Assembly: GCF_026127265.1 (NCBI RefSeq)
Contig: NZ_WWFG01000007.1
Location: 57,668 to 121,667, forward strand
Direction of reading: 5' to 3'
Origin: Nostoc sp. KVJ3
GTDB taxonomy: Bacteria > Cyanobacteriota > Cyanobacteriia > Cyanobacteriales > Nostocaceae
Length of the DNA: 64,000 bases
Below are positions 44,222-51,779 of the stretch, in pieces. A model generated the notes under the pieces. The model saw only the letters and a list, made by a program, of their open reading frames with translations, was not told the origin of the DNA and made no database searches. The stretch's first letter is position 1. The number at the start of each line of letters is the position of its first letter. A program made the translations under genes and the position numbers.

Positions 44222-44454
44222 AAACGCTGGTAATAAATTCTCGCTGATTTTTGGCGGTTCAATTGGCTCAAACAGATTTTGTGACGGTTGAGGCTGAGTC
44301 TCTTGTTCTGGCATTTTTTTAAATATTGTAATTAGTTTGATGGCGATCGCTCCCTACTACAAGCGATCGCCTTTATCCTCTAAGAAAAATTGTTAGTTGA
44401 GAGCAGCAGCGACACCGAATAGCCCGTCGTAGACATCGCCTTTCCTCTAAGAAA

Positions 44455-44784
44455 CTAGCCCTCATCCCCTGGCTTATACTCTAGCCCTTCACCTTCACCG
44501 GGGATTGTTTTTTGAGCAGTGTTATTAAGAATTTGCTCCCACATTTCATCAAAGGTAATACCCCGCTTTTTGGCTAAGTACTCAACTCGCTCTTTGATTA
44601 ACTTATCTCGCTCCTGAAGCTTGGCACATAGCAGGGATTGAGCTTGCACAACCTTAGTACGACCGTTTACCCATGCGTCCACAGTCAGCACATCATTGTA
44701 ATATTCCCCCAAACCGGGGATAGCTAACCTTTCATCCTTTCTGGGCATTTCGTCCTTTCTGGGAAATATCTCTACTGCATCCAT
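44455..44784 (-). CDS. Small hypothetical protein
   Basis: 109 residues. Two imperfect copies of PRKDE stand at the start. The middle has VVQAQSLLCAKLQERDKLIK and VEYLAKKRGITFDEMWEQIL, the end is Gly/Glu-rich. It may be DNA- or protein-binding, but no family is recognised. First gene of the minus-strand run that includes the gene split by the IS. Confidence 0.6.
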   Translation of the reverse strand: MDAVEIFPRKDEMPRKDERLAIPGLGEYYNDVLTVDAWVNGRTKVVQAQSLLCAKLQERDKLIKERVEYLAKKRGITFDEMWEQILNNTAQKTIPGEGEGLEYKPGDEG

Positions 44785-44805
44785 ATTGCTACCTAAGCGC
44801 TGCTA

Positions 44806-44836
44806 TTGTGCCAAATCTGCCCCAGAATTGGCACAA
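44806..44836. promoter_or_regulatory. Inverted repeat between divergent genes
   Basis: TTGTGCCAA and TTGGCACAA form a perfect 9-bp inverted repeat with a 13-base spacer. It lies between the minus gene at 44784 and the plus operon at 44947; a likely operator for one or both. Confidence 0.55.
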
Positions 44837-44946
44837 AAAAGGTTTATTCAAATAGCTTATACCGTATTTGACCCGAATGCGGTACAAATTCGCCCACATT
44901 TGATAGTATCAAGAGTACACAAGATATATTTAAATCCAAGTCAAAA

Positions 44947-45408
44947 ATGAATTTTCGTCAAGTTATTGCCATAGGAACAAGCCTTGTTCTATCTGGAACT
45001 GCTTTGCCAACGCGCCCAGTTAACGCGAATCCTGCGGTACTTGCACCTGCCGCTTTTTGTGCAGGCACGGCTGGGGTAGGATGTGTGCTGGTTGGGGTTG
45101 CTATTATAGGTGGCACGGTTTACTATGTCTGGCAATCCAGGGATGGGAAGCATTATGCAGCAGACGCAAATGGACAGATCAACAATTCTGAGAGATTGGT
45201 TGGTACAGCGAAGCCTTTGCAGAGTACAGCTATTTCTGGGATAGAGGCAGCAAAACTAGGAGATGCTCACTGGGCTAATACTGTCACCGACTGTTACAAG
45301 ATTGGTAAAAGAATAGGTAAAAATCTAAAAAGACATCAGCTTGCGGTTGGTGGTGGATACTGGTGTATTTTCCCTGGAGAACAAACAAGTTTTGGAGATA
45401 ACAGATGA
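44947..45408 (+). CDS. Small secreted or membrane protein
   Basis: 153 residues. A signal peptide (VIAIGTSLVLSGTALPTRPV, cleavage near VNANP) is followed by a glycine/valine-rich hydrophobic segment (GVGCVLVGVAIIGGTVYYVW) and a soluble part with paired cysteines (TDCYKIG and GYWCIFPG). Function unknown. It overlaps the next gene by 4 bases (ATGA). Confidence 0.65.
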   Translation: MNFRQVIAIGTSLVLSGTALPTRPVNANPAVLAPAAFCAGTAGVGCVLVGVAIIGGTVYYVWQSRDGKHYAADANGQINNSERLVGTAKPLQSTAISGIEAAKLGDAHWANTVTDCYKIGKRIGKNLKRHQLAVGGGYWCIFPGEQTSFGDNR

Positions 45409-45800
45409 ACTTGCAAGAATTAAAACAGTTCAATGAGTTAAAAGGTGACACACTCTTGACATCCATCCTGACTTTTCCTAGCTTCAATGCACCAGGATAT
45501 GAACTTACGGGTGGAATGGAGGTTTGTGTCGGAGTCAATGATGCCATTGCTGAGATTGAACCGATAGTGTGGACTGCTGGTTACAAAAACAACCCCCTGC
45601 ATGAATGGAAGCTGGTTAGCTACGAGGTGTTTGTACCTCAAAAGATGGTTTTAGTTGCTCCTGACAATATGCAATCGTGTGAAACTACAGCAGTACATAA
45701 TGCTGCCATATTCTGTTATTACAGTCCGATAAAACCAGAAGTCATTAACCAGTTGATTCAACAAAATCAACCTTGGGTTTTAGACAAGAGTAATACTTAA
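45405..45800 (+). CDS. Hypothetical protein, partner of the secreted protein
   Basis: 131 residues without a signal peptide. LTGGMEVCVGVNDAIAEIEP and HEWKLVSYEVFVPQKMVLVA suggest a beta-rich fold. It overlaps the preceding gene by 4 bases, so the two are made together. An immunity-type partner of a secreted protein would fit this layout, but there is no direct evidence. Confidence 0.6.
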   Translation: MNLQELKQFNELKGDTLLTSILTFPSFNAPGYELTGGMEVCVGVNDAIAEIEPIVWTAGYKNNPLHEWKLVSYEVFVPQKMVLVAPDNMQSCETTAVHNAAIFCYYSPIKPEVINQLIQQNQPWVLDKSNT

Positions 45801-45846
45801 AATTCTCTTGCTGCGCTCAATAGATACAATTGGCAATTCCTCACTT

Positions 45847-45890
45847 ATCCCTCCAGTGATGTCAGTTTTAGGCTGACAGGCTGGGGGGAT
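45847..45890. other. Long imperfect hairpin
   Basis: ATCCCTCCAG pairs with CTGGGGGGAT and, inside it, TGTCAG with CTGACA. There is no T-run, so it is not a normal terminator. It lies 47 bases after the secreted-protein operon. Confidence 0.45.
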
Positions 45891-46008
45891 ATGTTTGTCA
45901 CTGCGCCGCTGCTTGCCATTCATCGTTTACTACTACAAACATTGGATTCAAAGAGCAGGGATTGAAAATCATCAAGCTGCTAGAAAGGCTTGGGAATTAA
46001 GGATTAAG

Positions 46009-46923
46009 TTTTGGTTGCTATCAACTTCCGAAGAAGTTTAAAGAATTTACGCTGCAACTTTGTGAGCAGCAAACTGAAAGTTTCCATTAGTTCAACTTCC
46101 GAAGAAGTTTAAAGTCGTTATACCAGCTTTGTTAGTAAGTCTTACAATTGTTTCCATTAGTTCAACTTCCGAAGAAGTTTAAAGTGTTTACTAGCAGGAT
46201 GGACTTGCAGCTGCAATAAAGTTTCCATTAGTTCAACTTCCGAAGAAGTTTAAAGTTAAATCGTTCTGTAGATGGTAAATACTGTCCATTTGAGTTTCCA
46301 TTAGTTCAACTTCCGAAGAAGTTTAAAGTGTAGTAACTAATCTTACTGCAACAGACGGGATGAAGTTTCCATTAATTCAACTTCCGAAGAAGTTTAAAGA
46401 TTTTCACTTCCGGGAGGATTGCAAATTCCAGTTAACGTGTTTCCATTAATTCAACTTCCGAAGAAGTTTAAAGTTAGTCCAGTCTTGTTTTTGATACTGT
46501 GGGAAATAGCTAAAGTTTCCATTAATTCAACTTCCGAAGAAGTTTAAAGTGAAAAACCTCCTGAAAAGGAGACACCTCCGGCACAAGGTTTCCATTAATT
46601 CAACTTCCGAAGAAGTTTAAAGAAGAAGAGTTTTTGCCACAAATATATCGCAAAACAAACTCTGGTTTCCATTAATTCAACTTCCGAAGAAGTTTAAAGT
46701 TTTTTCCAATTGCGATTATAATTTTCGCTTGGAGAACAACACCATCGTTTCCATTAATTCAACTTCCGAAGAAGTTTAAAGAAAAATACAATGATATTCC
46801 TCATATAAACGGTTCGTTTCCATTAATTCAACTTCCGAAGAAGTTTAAAGTTCTTCTTTAAAAGACCGCGTCAGCTACTGGAACTCAAGTTTCCATTAAT
46901 TCAACTTCCGAAGAAGTTTAAAG
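46009..46923 (-). CRISPR. CRISPR array, 13 repeats (one degenerate), no cas genes nearby
   Basis: Twelve full 35-bp repeats start at 46080, 46150, 46221, 46294, 46365, 46439, 46515, 46588, 46665, 46747, 46816 and 46889, with a degenerate one at about 46009-46043. Spacers are 34-47 bp. On the minus strand the repeat starts CTTTAAACTTCTTCGGAAGT and ends TTAATGGAAAC. It has a perfect AACTTC-TTCG-GAAGTT hairpin and an ATGGAAAC handle, so transcription runs right to left. The first four full repeats from the left carry TAGTTC, the rest TAATTC. The broken repeat on the left marks the old end. Confidence 0.93.
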
Positions 46924-47157
46924 GGTAGTCGCTGAAAGCCTTACCCAGTGCTAAGTCTACAGCACTTTTTTGTGGGATGCAAATTTTCCGCCGAATAATT
47001 GATAATTCTTGTCAATAAACTGATCGTTGAGAGGCATCAAACCCATATATAGAGAGCGATTTGTGGGATAGAACGAGAGAATAAGGGTTTCAGGCATTAT
47101 GTCTATCCCACAAATGGTATACTAGGCTACAGTTTCCAAGTCATTGGACGATAGACT
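46924..47157 (-). promoter_or_regulatory. Probable CRISPR leader
   Basis: It is directly next to the youngest repeat if the array reads right to left. AT-rich, with two inverted copies of TGTGGGATA/TATCCCACA near 47060 and 47105, which may be a leader element. Inferred from array direction only. Confidence 0.5.
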
Positions 47158-47494
47158 TCAACCTCACCAGTCAAACAAGCAATATATTCGCGCACCTGCA
47201 ATTCTATACAAGGACGATACGCTGCACTTTCCTCGCTTGAAAATCGCATCGCCCCTACTCCTTACTCTTTCCTAGCTTGAAAATGATTTAAGCGATCGCT
47301 CCTTCCCTGAGTAGTGGTGAGCGAAAGGGGAAAAGCCTAAACTTTCCTCGCTTGAAAATAGAGAAGCGTAGTTTACCGCCGCAGGCATCGCCCCTCATCC
47401 TCTAAGAAAATGGAGGAGCGATGCCTACGGCGGGCTGTGCTTACGCACATACCTTATAAAGGTATAATATAAAAACTGCAAGGACTTAAAACCG
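47158..47494. repeat. Intergenic repeat cluster with TTTCCTCGCTTGAAAAT
   Basis: A 17-base word occurs at 47228-47244, 47268-47284 (one mismatch) and 47343-47359; an inverted copy is at 48529-48545. Copies of a Nostoc-type dispersed repeat (47369, 47417) and of the 11-bp word (47398) also lie here. No gene seen. Confidence 0.65.
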
Positions 47495-47893
47495 ATGCAA
47501 ACACTACCACTAGAGCTTGAGCTAGCAGTATCTCAAATTGCTGCACAGCACTATCCACACAGGCGGTTCAAGCTAATTTATAAAATTGAAAACAATTGTA
47601 TTGATATCGAATTCCAAGGATACTATACAGAAAATTTTTTTGACTCATGCAGCCGACCATCAAATCCAATTCATGATTTTTATCGTGATAAAACGGCAGA
47701 TTTCAAAGTTGGTTATGGATATGGTCAACTGTCAATATCTGGATGGTGGCGAGGAGCGATATTAACTTTTGATTACAATTCTAAATCTTGGAGCAATGAA
47801 GATGGAGAAGAAATTGCTTGTCCCTATCCAGATGGTGAACAATTCGAGAGAATTGCAGCAGAGCTTTATCCTTTATTACAGCAGCATTACTAG
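47495..47893 (+). CDS. Hypothetical protein
   Basis: 132 residues, aromatic-rich and mainly beta: FKLIYKIENNCIDIEFQGYY, then GYGYGQLSISGWWRGAILTF. No family is recognised. It stands alone. Confidence 0.6.
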   Translation: MQTLPLELELAVSQIAAQHYPHRRFKLIYKIENNCIDIEFQGYYTENFFDSCSRPSNPIHDFYRDKTADFKVGYGYGQLSISGWWRGAILTFDYNSKSWSNEDGEEIACPYPDGEQFERIAAELYPLLQQHY

Positions 47894-47972
47894 CAAAGGA
47901 TTGAGGGCGATCGCTCAAGCACTGATAGGAATTTTTTCCTCTAAGAATATTGCACATTCATAGGGCGATCGC

Positions 47973-48230
47973 TTAAGAAAAACGACACACCACACTGTTA
48001 ATGCAATCTTCTATAACATTTTCGCCTTCTGCATTGAAAACAATTAAATACCAGTTAAGGTTTCCCTGTTCTCTGTAGCACTCACAACGAGCAGTAAACC
48101 ATTTTTCTGATATCAAAACTTCCAGACAATCACCCGCATGGATAGGTTTATCCATTAAATAAAGGCGGCTTCCACTGCTTTCTTGCCGTAGCTCTAGCTG
48201 TTCCACACACAATACCTCCTCATTCTCCAA
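47973..48230 (-). CDS. Small beta protein, DUF5348-like
   Basis: 85 residues. GSRLYLMDKPIHAGDCLEVL followed by KWFTARCECY and NWYLIVFN has the pattern of short plasmid proteins of the DUF5348 type (R-x-L ... G-D-x-L-E ... W). Function unknown. The family call comes from memory of the pattern. Confidence 0.55.
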   Translation of the reverse strand: MENEEVLCVEQLELRQESSGSRLYLMDKPIHAGDCLEVLISEKWFTARCECYREQGNLNWYLIVFNAEGENVIEDCINSVVCRFS

Positions 48231-48588
48231 GAATATTGTACAAAGCAGAGCGATGCCCTTCTCTACGAGACGCTACGCGAACGGCGCAGGCTCAGGGTAA
48301 GACCTACGGCGGTAAACTACGCCCCCTCATCCAACAATCCTCGCTTGTATACTGAGTGCGAATCATCCCAAGAGCAGTACGATGGCGGATTACTTATCAA
48401 AACATTATTTTATGGACAAAATGGAGGGTCATTCTTCTTTACAGGTCAGCAAGTCACTGCTAGATAAGATGACAAGTTAACTTACAAGTTAACTTAATAT
48501 ATAGCGTTATTAGTGCGATCGCTTCTTTATTTTCAAGCGAGGAAATGATGAGCGATCGCACTCTTGGCGATCGCACCACACCCCCAAC
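48231..48588. other. Intergenic region with dispersed repeats
   Basis: It holds a long Nostoc-type repeat (about 48251-48325), a palindromic TTAACTTACAAGTTAACTTA stretch near 48477-48497, and an inverted copy of the 17-base word (48529-48545). No gene seen. Confidence 0.5.
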
Positions 48589-49257
48589 TTACTCGTAGTT
48601 CCTAAGTCTGCGGACATCCCAAGGCAATGAGCGCTGGCTTTGCCTCAAAATAGATTGATAAGCTTCTGGCGATAACCAGGAACCGTCCTCTAGTTGCTGG
48701 TAGTCTTCTGGTATTTGTTCTGGTGGAGTAGAAGCTGGTAGCGTCCAGGGGCGTTTGGGTTTGGCAGATGGTAAGGCATCAAGACGCTGCTCGATTTGTT
48801 CGAGACGTTGATTGATGGGAGTCAGTGCTTGTTCAACGGCGGCGGTTATAGTAGCGATTAATACCTCTGGGTTCCCAAAACTAGAACCAATTTCTGCCTC
48901 TCTAGTCTTAAGAGCGAAATAGGTTTGAGCGGCGGCAATTTCTGCTTTTCGCGGGTCGCCGTTCATGGCTGTAAGGTAGCAAGCATAGCGCGATAATTTG
49001 TAATCAGATTGCCTAGAACCTCCTCCCTGTTGACGTTCCACCAGATTACCAGCGTTGGTAAAGTGGTTTTTTATGTCGTAGCCTGAGTTTTGGCAAGCAA
49101 GTTTTGCCCGTTCAATTGTTTCTTCAAACCTTTGCCATCGAGAGTACCCCAGTAGTGGCTGAAGCTGGCGTGCTAACCAATACTCATTACCATCAGCATC
49201 GACAAGTCTAATTTGGTCAAATGGACTTGCACCCTCAGTAAAAGCGATCAAATTCAT
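48589..49257 (-). CDS. BRO-N / DinD-like DNA-binding protein
   Basis: 222 residues. The N-terminal 120 residues match the BRO/DinD pattern: IRLVDADGNEYWLARQLQPL, LGYSRWQRFEETIERAKLAC, then YKLSRYACYLTAMNGDPRKA. The C-terminal part has a short coiled coil (LTPINQRLEQIEQRLDALP) and a proline-rich tail. Such proteins are common on phages and plasmids and bind DNA; DinD inhibits RecA filaments in E. coli. Confidence 0.82.
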   Translation of the reverse strand: MNLIAFTEGASPFDQIRLVDADGNEYWLARQLQPLLGYSRWQRFEETIERAKLACQNSGYDIKNHFTNAGNLVERQQGGGSRQSDYKLSRYACYLTAMNGDPRKAEIAAAQTYFALKTREAEIGSSFGNPEVLIATITAAVEQALTPINQRLEQIEQRLDALPSAKPKRPWTLPASTPPEQIPEDYQQLEDGSWLSPEAYQSILRQSQRSLPWDVRRLRNYE

Positions 49258-49339
49258 AAAATCCTCAATGATTAATCTTGATGTGGTAAGTAAGAGGTAC
49301 GCCCATAAAGCGCACCTCAGTAGGGAATGGGAAAAATTG

Positions 49340-49645
49340 TTATGCAGCGCTGACTACAAGCAACCCACTTAGGGCAATAATCACCAGCTGCGCTTGTTCT
49401 TTCGTCTCGCACCGGGGGCGTAATTCCAAATTGCACGGCTGCGCCACCCACAAGCCATCTGAGTCTGCACGGTAGAAAGTGCCCAGCAGCCTCATACCAG
49501 ACCACACTCGGTAAAGAGTACCGAAATTAGCATCATCCACAGAATCAATCTCAAACTCTGGTGCTACATCCTCTGCTTGCTCTTCGACATACTGCTCTAA
49601 CTCAAGTTCTCGCGCAACTTGAGCATCCACTATTATTGGATTCAT
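49340..49645 (-). CDS. Small hypothetical protein
   Basis: 101 residues. An acidic start (ELELEQYVEEQAEDVAPEF) and a beta-rich middle (GTLYRVWSGMRLLGTFYRA) are seen. Unknown function; a similar layout is common in plasmid accessory genes. Confidence 0.6.
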   Translation of the reverse strand: MNPIIVDAQVARELELEQYVEEQAEDVAPEFEIDSVDDANFGTLYRVWSGMRLLGTFYRADSDGLWVAQPCNLELRPRCETKEQAQLVIIALSGLLVVSAA

Positions 49646-49808
49646 AGTTTGACCTTTTAAATCGGGTTACAACTTGGGCGATCGCAACTTCTTGGCGGGA
49701 GAGCGATCGCCTTTGTTATGCACTTTATTGTAGTGTGTAGGTATGTATATATGTACTTATGCAGTCTAATAGATTTGTAAAGTGTTGAGGTGTTGATGTG
49801 TGTAGCTA

Positions 49809-50015
49809 ATGCCAAGACCAAAACGAGCGCAAAAAGATAAATACGGCGAGACGAAGCAGCGATATCAAATCATGTTGACTGAAACTGCATCGCTAGAGTT
49901 AGATGCAATATCTGAGGAGTTGGGCATAACCCGAAGTGAATTAATTGAGAAAGCAATTCGCCAAGGGTTATTTAGACAAGTCAAACTAGAACCATCAGAA
50001 ATGACTGATGACTAA
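49809..50015 (+). CDS. Ribbon-helix-helix (CopG-type) regulator
   Basis: 68 residues. RYQIMLTETASLELDAISEE and LGITRSELIEKAIRQGL give the strand-helix-helix of CopG-like repressors; a basic N-terminus precedes. It overlaps the next gene by 8 bases, so the pair forms one unit, perhaps of the toxin-antitoxin type, though the second protein is unrecognised. Confidence 0.75.
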   Translation: MPRPKRAQKDKYGETKQRYQIMLTETASLELDAISEELGITRSELIEKAIRQGLFRQVKLEPSEMTDD

Positions 50016-50199
50016 AACCACAGTTCATTTAGTTGTCAACATCAATGGTTGTACAATAGTTGTGTTTTATACTGATGCCCATTGCTGGCAATTCCGGGTA
50101 ATTAGTCCTGATGGTGGGGTGTTTGGGGAACGTAAGATTTATTACTCGGCTGAAGCTGCACAGAAGGCGGGGCGGGAGTGGATAGGTAAGGGGAGTTGA
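50008..50199 (+). CDS. Small protein coupled to the RHH regulator
   Basis: 63 residues. Beta-rich first half (TTVHLVVNINGCTIVVFYTD) and AEAAQKAGREWIGKGS at the end. Overlaps the RHH gene by 8 bases. Unknown function. Confidence 0.6.
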   Translation: MTKTTVHLVVNINGCTIVVFYTDAHCWQFRVISPDGGVFGERKIYYSAEAAQKAGREWIGKGS

Positions 50200-50203
50200 A
50201 GCT

Positions 50204-50416
50204 TTACTCAACTTCAGTTTCTTCATCACCTTGCACGGTAAGAAGAACTGATTCCAGACGATAACCAGCCTCACGCATATAATATCCAGCCGCGCCAATA
50301 TCTTCAAAAACGTCATCAAATTGAGGATGAGTTTGTGGAAAAATCTTTCTTAGGCGATCGCCCAGTCGCTCTAGTTCTTGTTGAATTGTGATTAGTTCTT
50401 GAGTATCATCATCCAT
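50204..50416 (-). CDS. Small acidic protein
   Basis: 70 residues, starting MDDDTQELITIQQELERLGD, helical and acidic. It is 6 bases from the HNH gene on the same strand, so the two are likely co-transcribed. It could inhibit or accompany that nuclease; this is inference. Confidence 0.6.
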   Translation of the reverse strand: MDDDTQELITIQQELERLGDRLRKIFPQTHPQFDDVFEDIGAAGYYMREAGYRLESVLLTVQGDEETEVE

Positions 50417-50422
50417 ACTTAC

Positions 50423-50719
50423 CTACCACAACGATAACTGCCCCGGTGAAACATTAGACTTACCACCTCTATGGTATAAAAGATGACATGCACTACAGAG
50501 AGCTATCAGGTTGCCTCTGTGGTTATTGGCTGGATTTCTGTCCCAGTGGTGTACCTGTAGGGTGTACACTCTGCGTTTTGAGCGTGTCAAATCTGATATT
50601 TTTTCACCAGGGGGTATGCAGTGTAACCCACACTTTTGACAACACCACTGAGCTTGTTGCTTAACTGAAGTGGCAATTTCTGACCAATTATCTGGGTAAA
50701 GCAAGTGGCTAACCTTCAT
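50423..50719 (-). CDS. HNH endonuclease
   Basis: 98 residues. CCQKCGLHCIPPGEKIS is the first cysteine pair, LQVHHWDRNPANNHRGNLIA the HNH core and LCSACHLLYH the second cysteine pair plus histidine. A short, stand-alone McrA-type nuclease. It lies upstream of a small acidic gene. Confidence 0.88.
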   Translation of the reverse strand: MKVSHLLYPDNWSEIATSVKQQAQWCCQKCGLHCIPPGEKISDLTRSKRRVYTLQVHHWDRNPANNHRGNLIALCSACHLLYHRGGKSNVSPGQLSLW

Positions 50720-50796
50720 CGTCAGTTCAAGTTCTGGGAGCTTCTAGAATTTTAATACTTTTTTAGTGTAAAAATAAACCATAAACTATATGCACA

Positions 50797-51654
50797 TTAA
50801 GCATTCTGCTGTAAGCACTTGATGTCACGGTGGCGATATTTGAGATAATCTAAATTTGTCAGGCATTTTTTACCTTCAGAATTAGTAAAGATATATTCAT
50901 CTTCAATTGGTAATTCATTGAATACATCTAAATATTTAAAGGCTTTTACTTGTACCCCAAGCAGTTCGGTAACACCTACATACTGTTCACGGATGCTTGA
51001 ATGTTCTTCTAAGTATAATATGATATTCGCTACTTCAATAAACTCAAATCTGTAGTTGAAAAAACTATAAGCTATTACCGAACTGGATTGATAAATTTCC
51101 TTGTTTTTTCCACAGTATGATCTATATAAGCCCCAAGCATTTTTTACTTGGGGGGAATGTCTTTTTTTCATGGATTGAAATAATATGCTTGTATCATTGA
51201 TATTGATTAGTATAACTATGCAGTGAATACCACCATTATCTTCATACCTGCCAGCAACTACAGAACGAACCACAGGAAACAAGAATGTGGGATTATTTAA
51301 TACTTTTAGTAAACGTTTGATTTCCCGTTCAACTTGTGGCTGTTTAGGCAAATATTTTTTGACTTTACAAGCATTGAGTTCCGGCTGAAGCAGTTGAATA
51401 TAATACTTCTCTTTTTCAGTTAATAAATCAACTGCAAGTTTTTGCCAATAGATTCTGTAAGAGCGTTTTTTATTGGAGCGAATCAATTGTGGATAGCGAT
51501 GATGCGTTTTTCCCGCCCAACGAGCTTTAATATTAGTAGCTTGCCCAACATACCAAACACAGTCACTTGCATCTACAACCACATAGATTCCCGAACATGA
51601 TGGTAGACAATACCGTTCGGTAAATGCAACGCTTGACCAATCTTTCCATTCCAT
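50797..51654 (-). CDS. GIY-YIG nuclease domain protein
   Basis: 285 residues. The N-terminal 95 residues are a GIY-YIG domain: SGIYVVVDASDCVWYVGQAT has the GIY and YVG strands, NIKARWAGKTHHRY the basic helix, and TEKEKYYIQLLQPELNACKV the glutamate and final asparagine. The remaining 190 residues form an unrecognised beta-rich domain. Probably a DNA-cutting or repair enzyme. Confidence 0.82.
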   Translation of the reverse strand: MEWKDWSSVAFTERYCLPSCSGIYVVVDASDCVWYVGQATNIKARWAGKTHHRYPQLIRSNKKRSYRIYWQKLAVDLLTEKEKYYIQLLQPELNACKVKKYLPKQPQVEREIKRLLKVLNNPTFLFPVVRSVVAGRYEDNGGIHCIVILININDTSILFQSMKKRHSPQVKNAWGLYRSYCGKNKEIYQSSSVIAYSFFNYRFEFIEVANIILYLEEHSSIREQYVGVTELLGVQVKAFKYLDVFNELPIEDEYIFTNSEGKKCLTNLDYLKYRHRDIKCLQQNA

Positions 51655-51752
51655 GCAGCTTGACCAGGAATCCCTTCATTCTTAGGATTCCCACTTTCGA
51701 CAGAAGATGCGATGCCCTTCACCCCATCACTCATCATCATCGGGCAAATACA

Positions 51753-51772
51753 ACCCACTACTATCAGTGGGT
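51753..51772. terminator. Hairpin at the end of the integrase gene
   Basis: ACCCACT/AGTGGGT forms a 7-bp stem around ACTATC; plus-strand T's follow. It lies 8 bases after the integrase stop and may end transcripts from both sides. Confidence 0.55.
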
Positions 51773-51779
51773 CTTTTAA

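Larger units (their letters stand above)
42228..44314 (-). pseudogene. 49-codon gene split by an ISKra4-like element
   Basis: Taking out the element and one 9-bp target copy rejoins MPEQETQPQPSQNLFEPI...NLLPAFSNILQPPPQ, ending DENGDECHS. The stop codon TAG is supplied by a copy of the 11-bp word (42224-42234). The protein is proline/glutamine-rich; function unknown. Confidence 0.65.
1527..47947. repeat. Dispersed 11-bp word TCCTCTAAGAA, 27 exact copies
   Basis: Plus-strand copies (TCCTCTAAGAA) start at 4617, 4951, 5212, 5341, 7198, 13573, 13973, 18777, 21503, 26514, 33439, 34692, 41832, 41982, 42224, 44376, 44443, 47398 and 47937. Complement copies (TTCTTAGAGGA) start at 1527, 11490, 11927, 24194, 27457, 29708, 30651 and 35025. 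About half lie inside genes, where they encode FLEE, SSKN, PLRM or ILRG. Copies in gene leaders can serve as ribosome-binding site (AGAGGA). None was seen from 48 kb to the end. Confidence 0.9.
5369..48325. repeat. Nostoc-type dispersed repeats (GCGATGCCTACGGCGGGC family)
   Basis: Copies or parts near 5369, 11508, 11689, 18733, 29645, 36770, 40985, 41948, 44420, 47369, 47417 and 48251. They are imperfect palindromes, GC-rich and rarely match end to end. Some are inside genes (11678 gene, HlyD-like tail). Similar repeats are well known in filamentous cyanobacteria; they often lie next to a copy of the 11-bp word. Confidence 0.75.

Noticed and set aside
45438..45641. Minus-strand frames opposite the 45405 gene
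   Set aside because: Shadows of the plus-strand gene, no signals.
46019..46923. Possible cas genes around the array
   Set aside because: No protein between 44.9 and 49.7 kb shows Cas motifs (no HD, RAMP or Cas1 signatures).
51573..51758. 61-codon frame over the start of the GIY-YIG gene
   Set aside because: Shadow of the GIY-YIG gene; non-protein-like composition.
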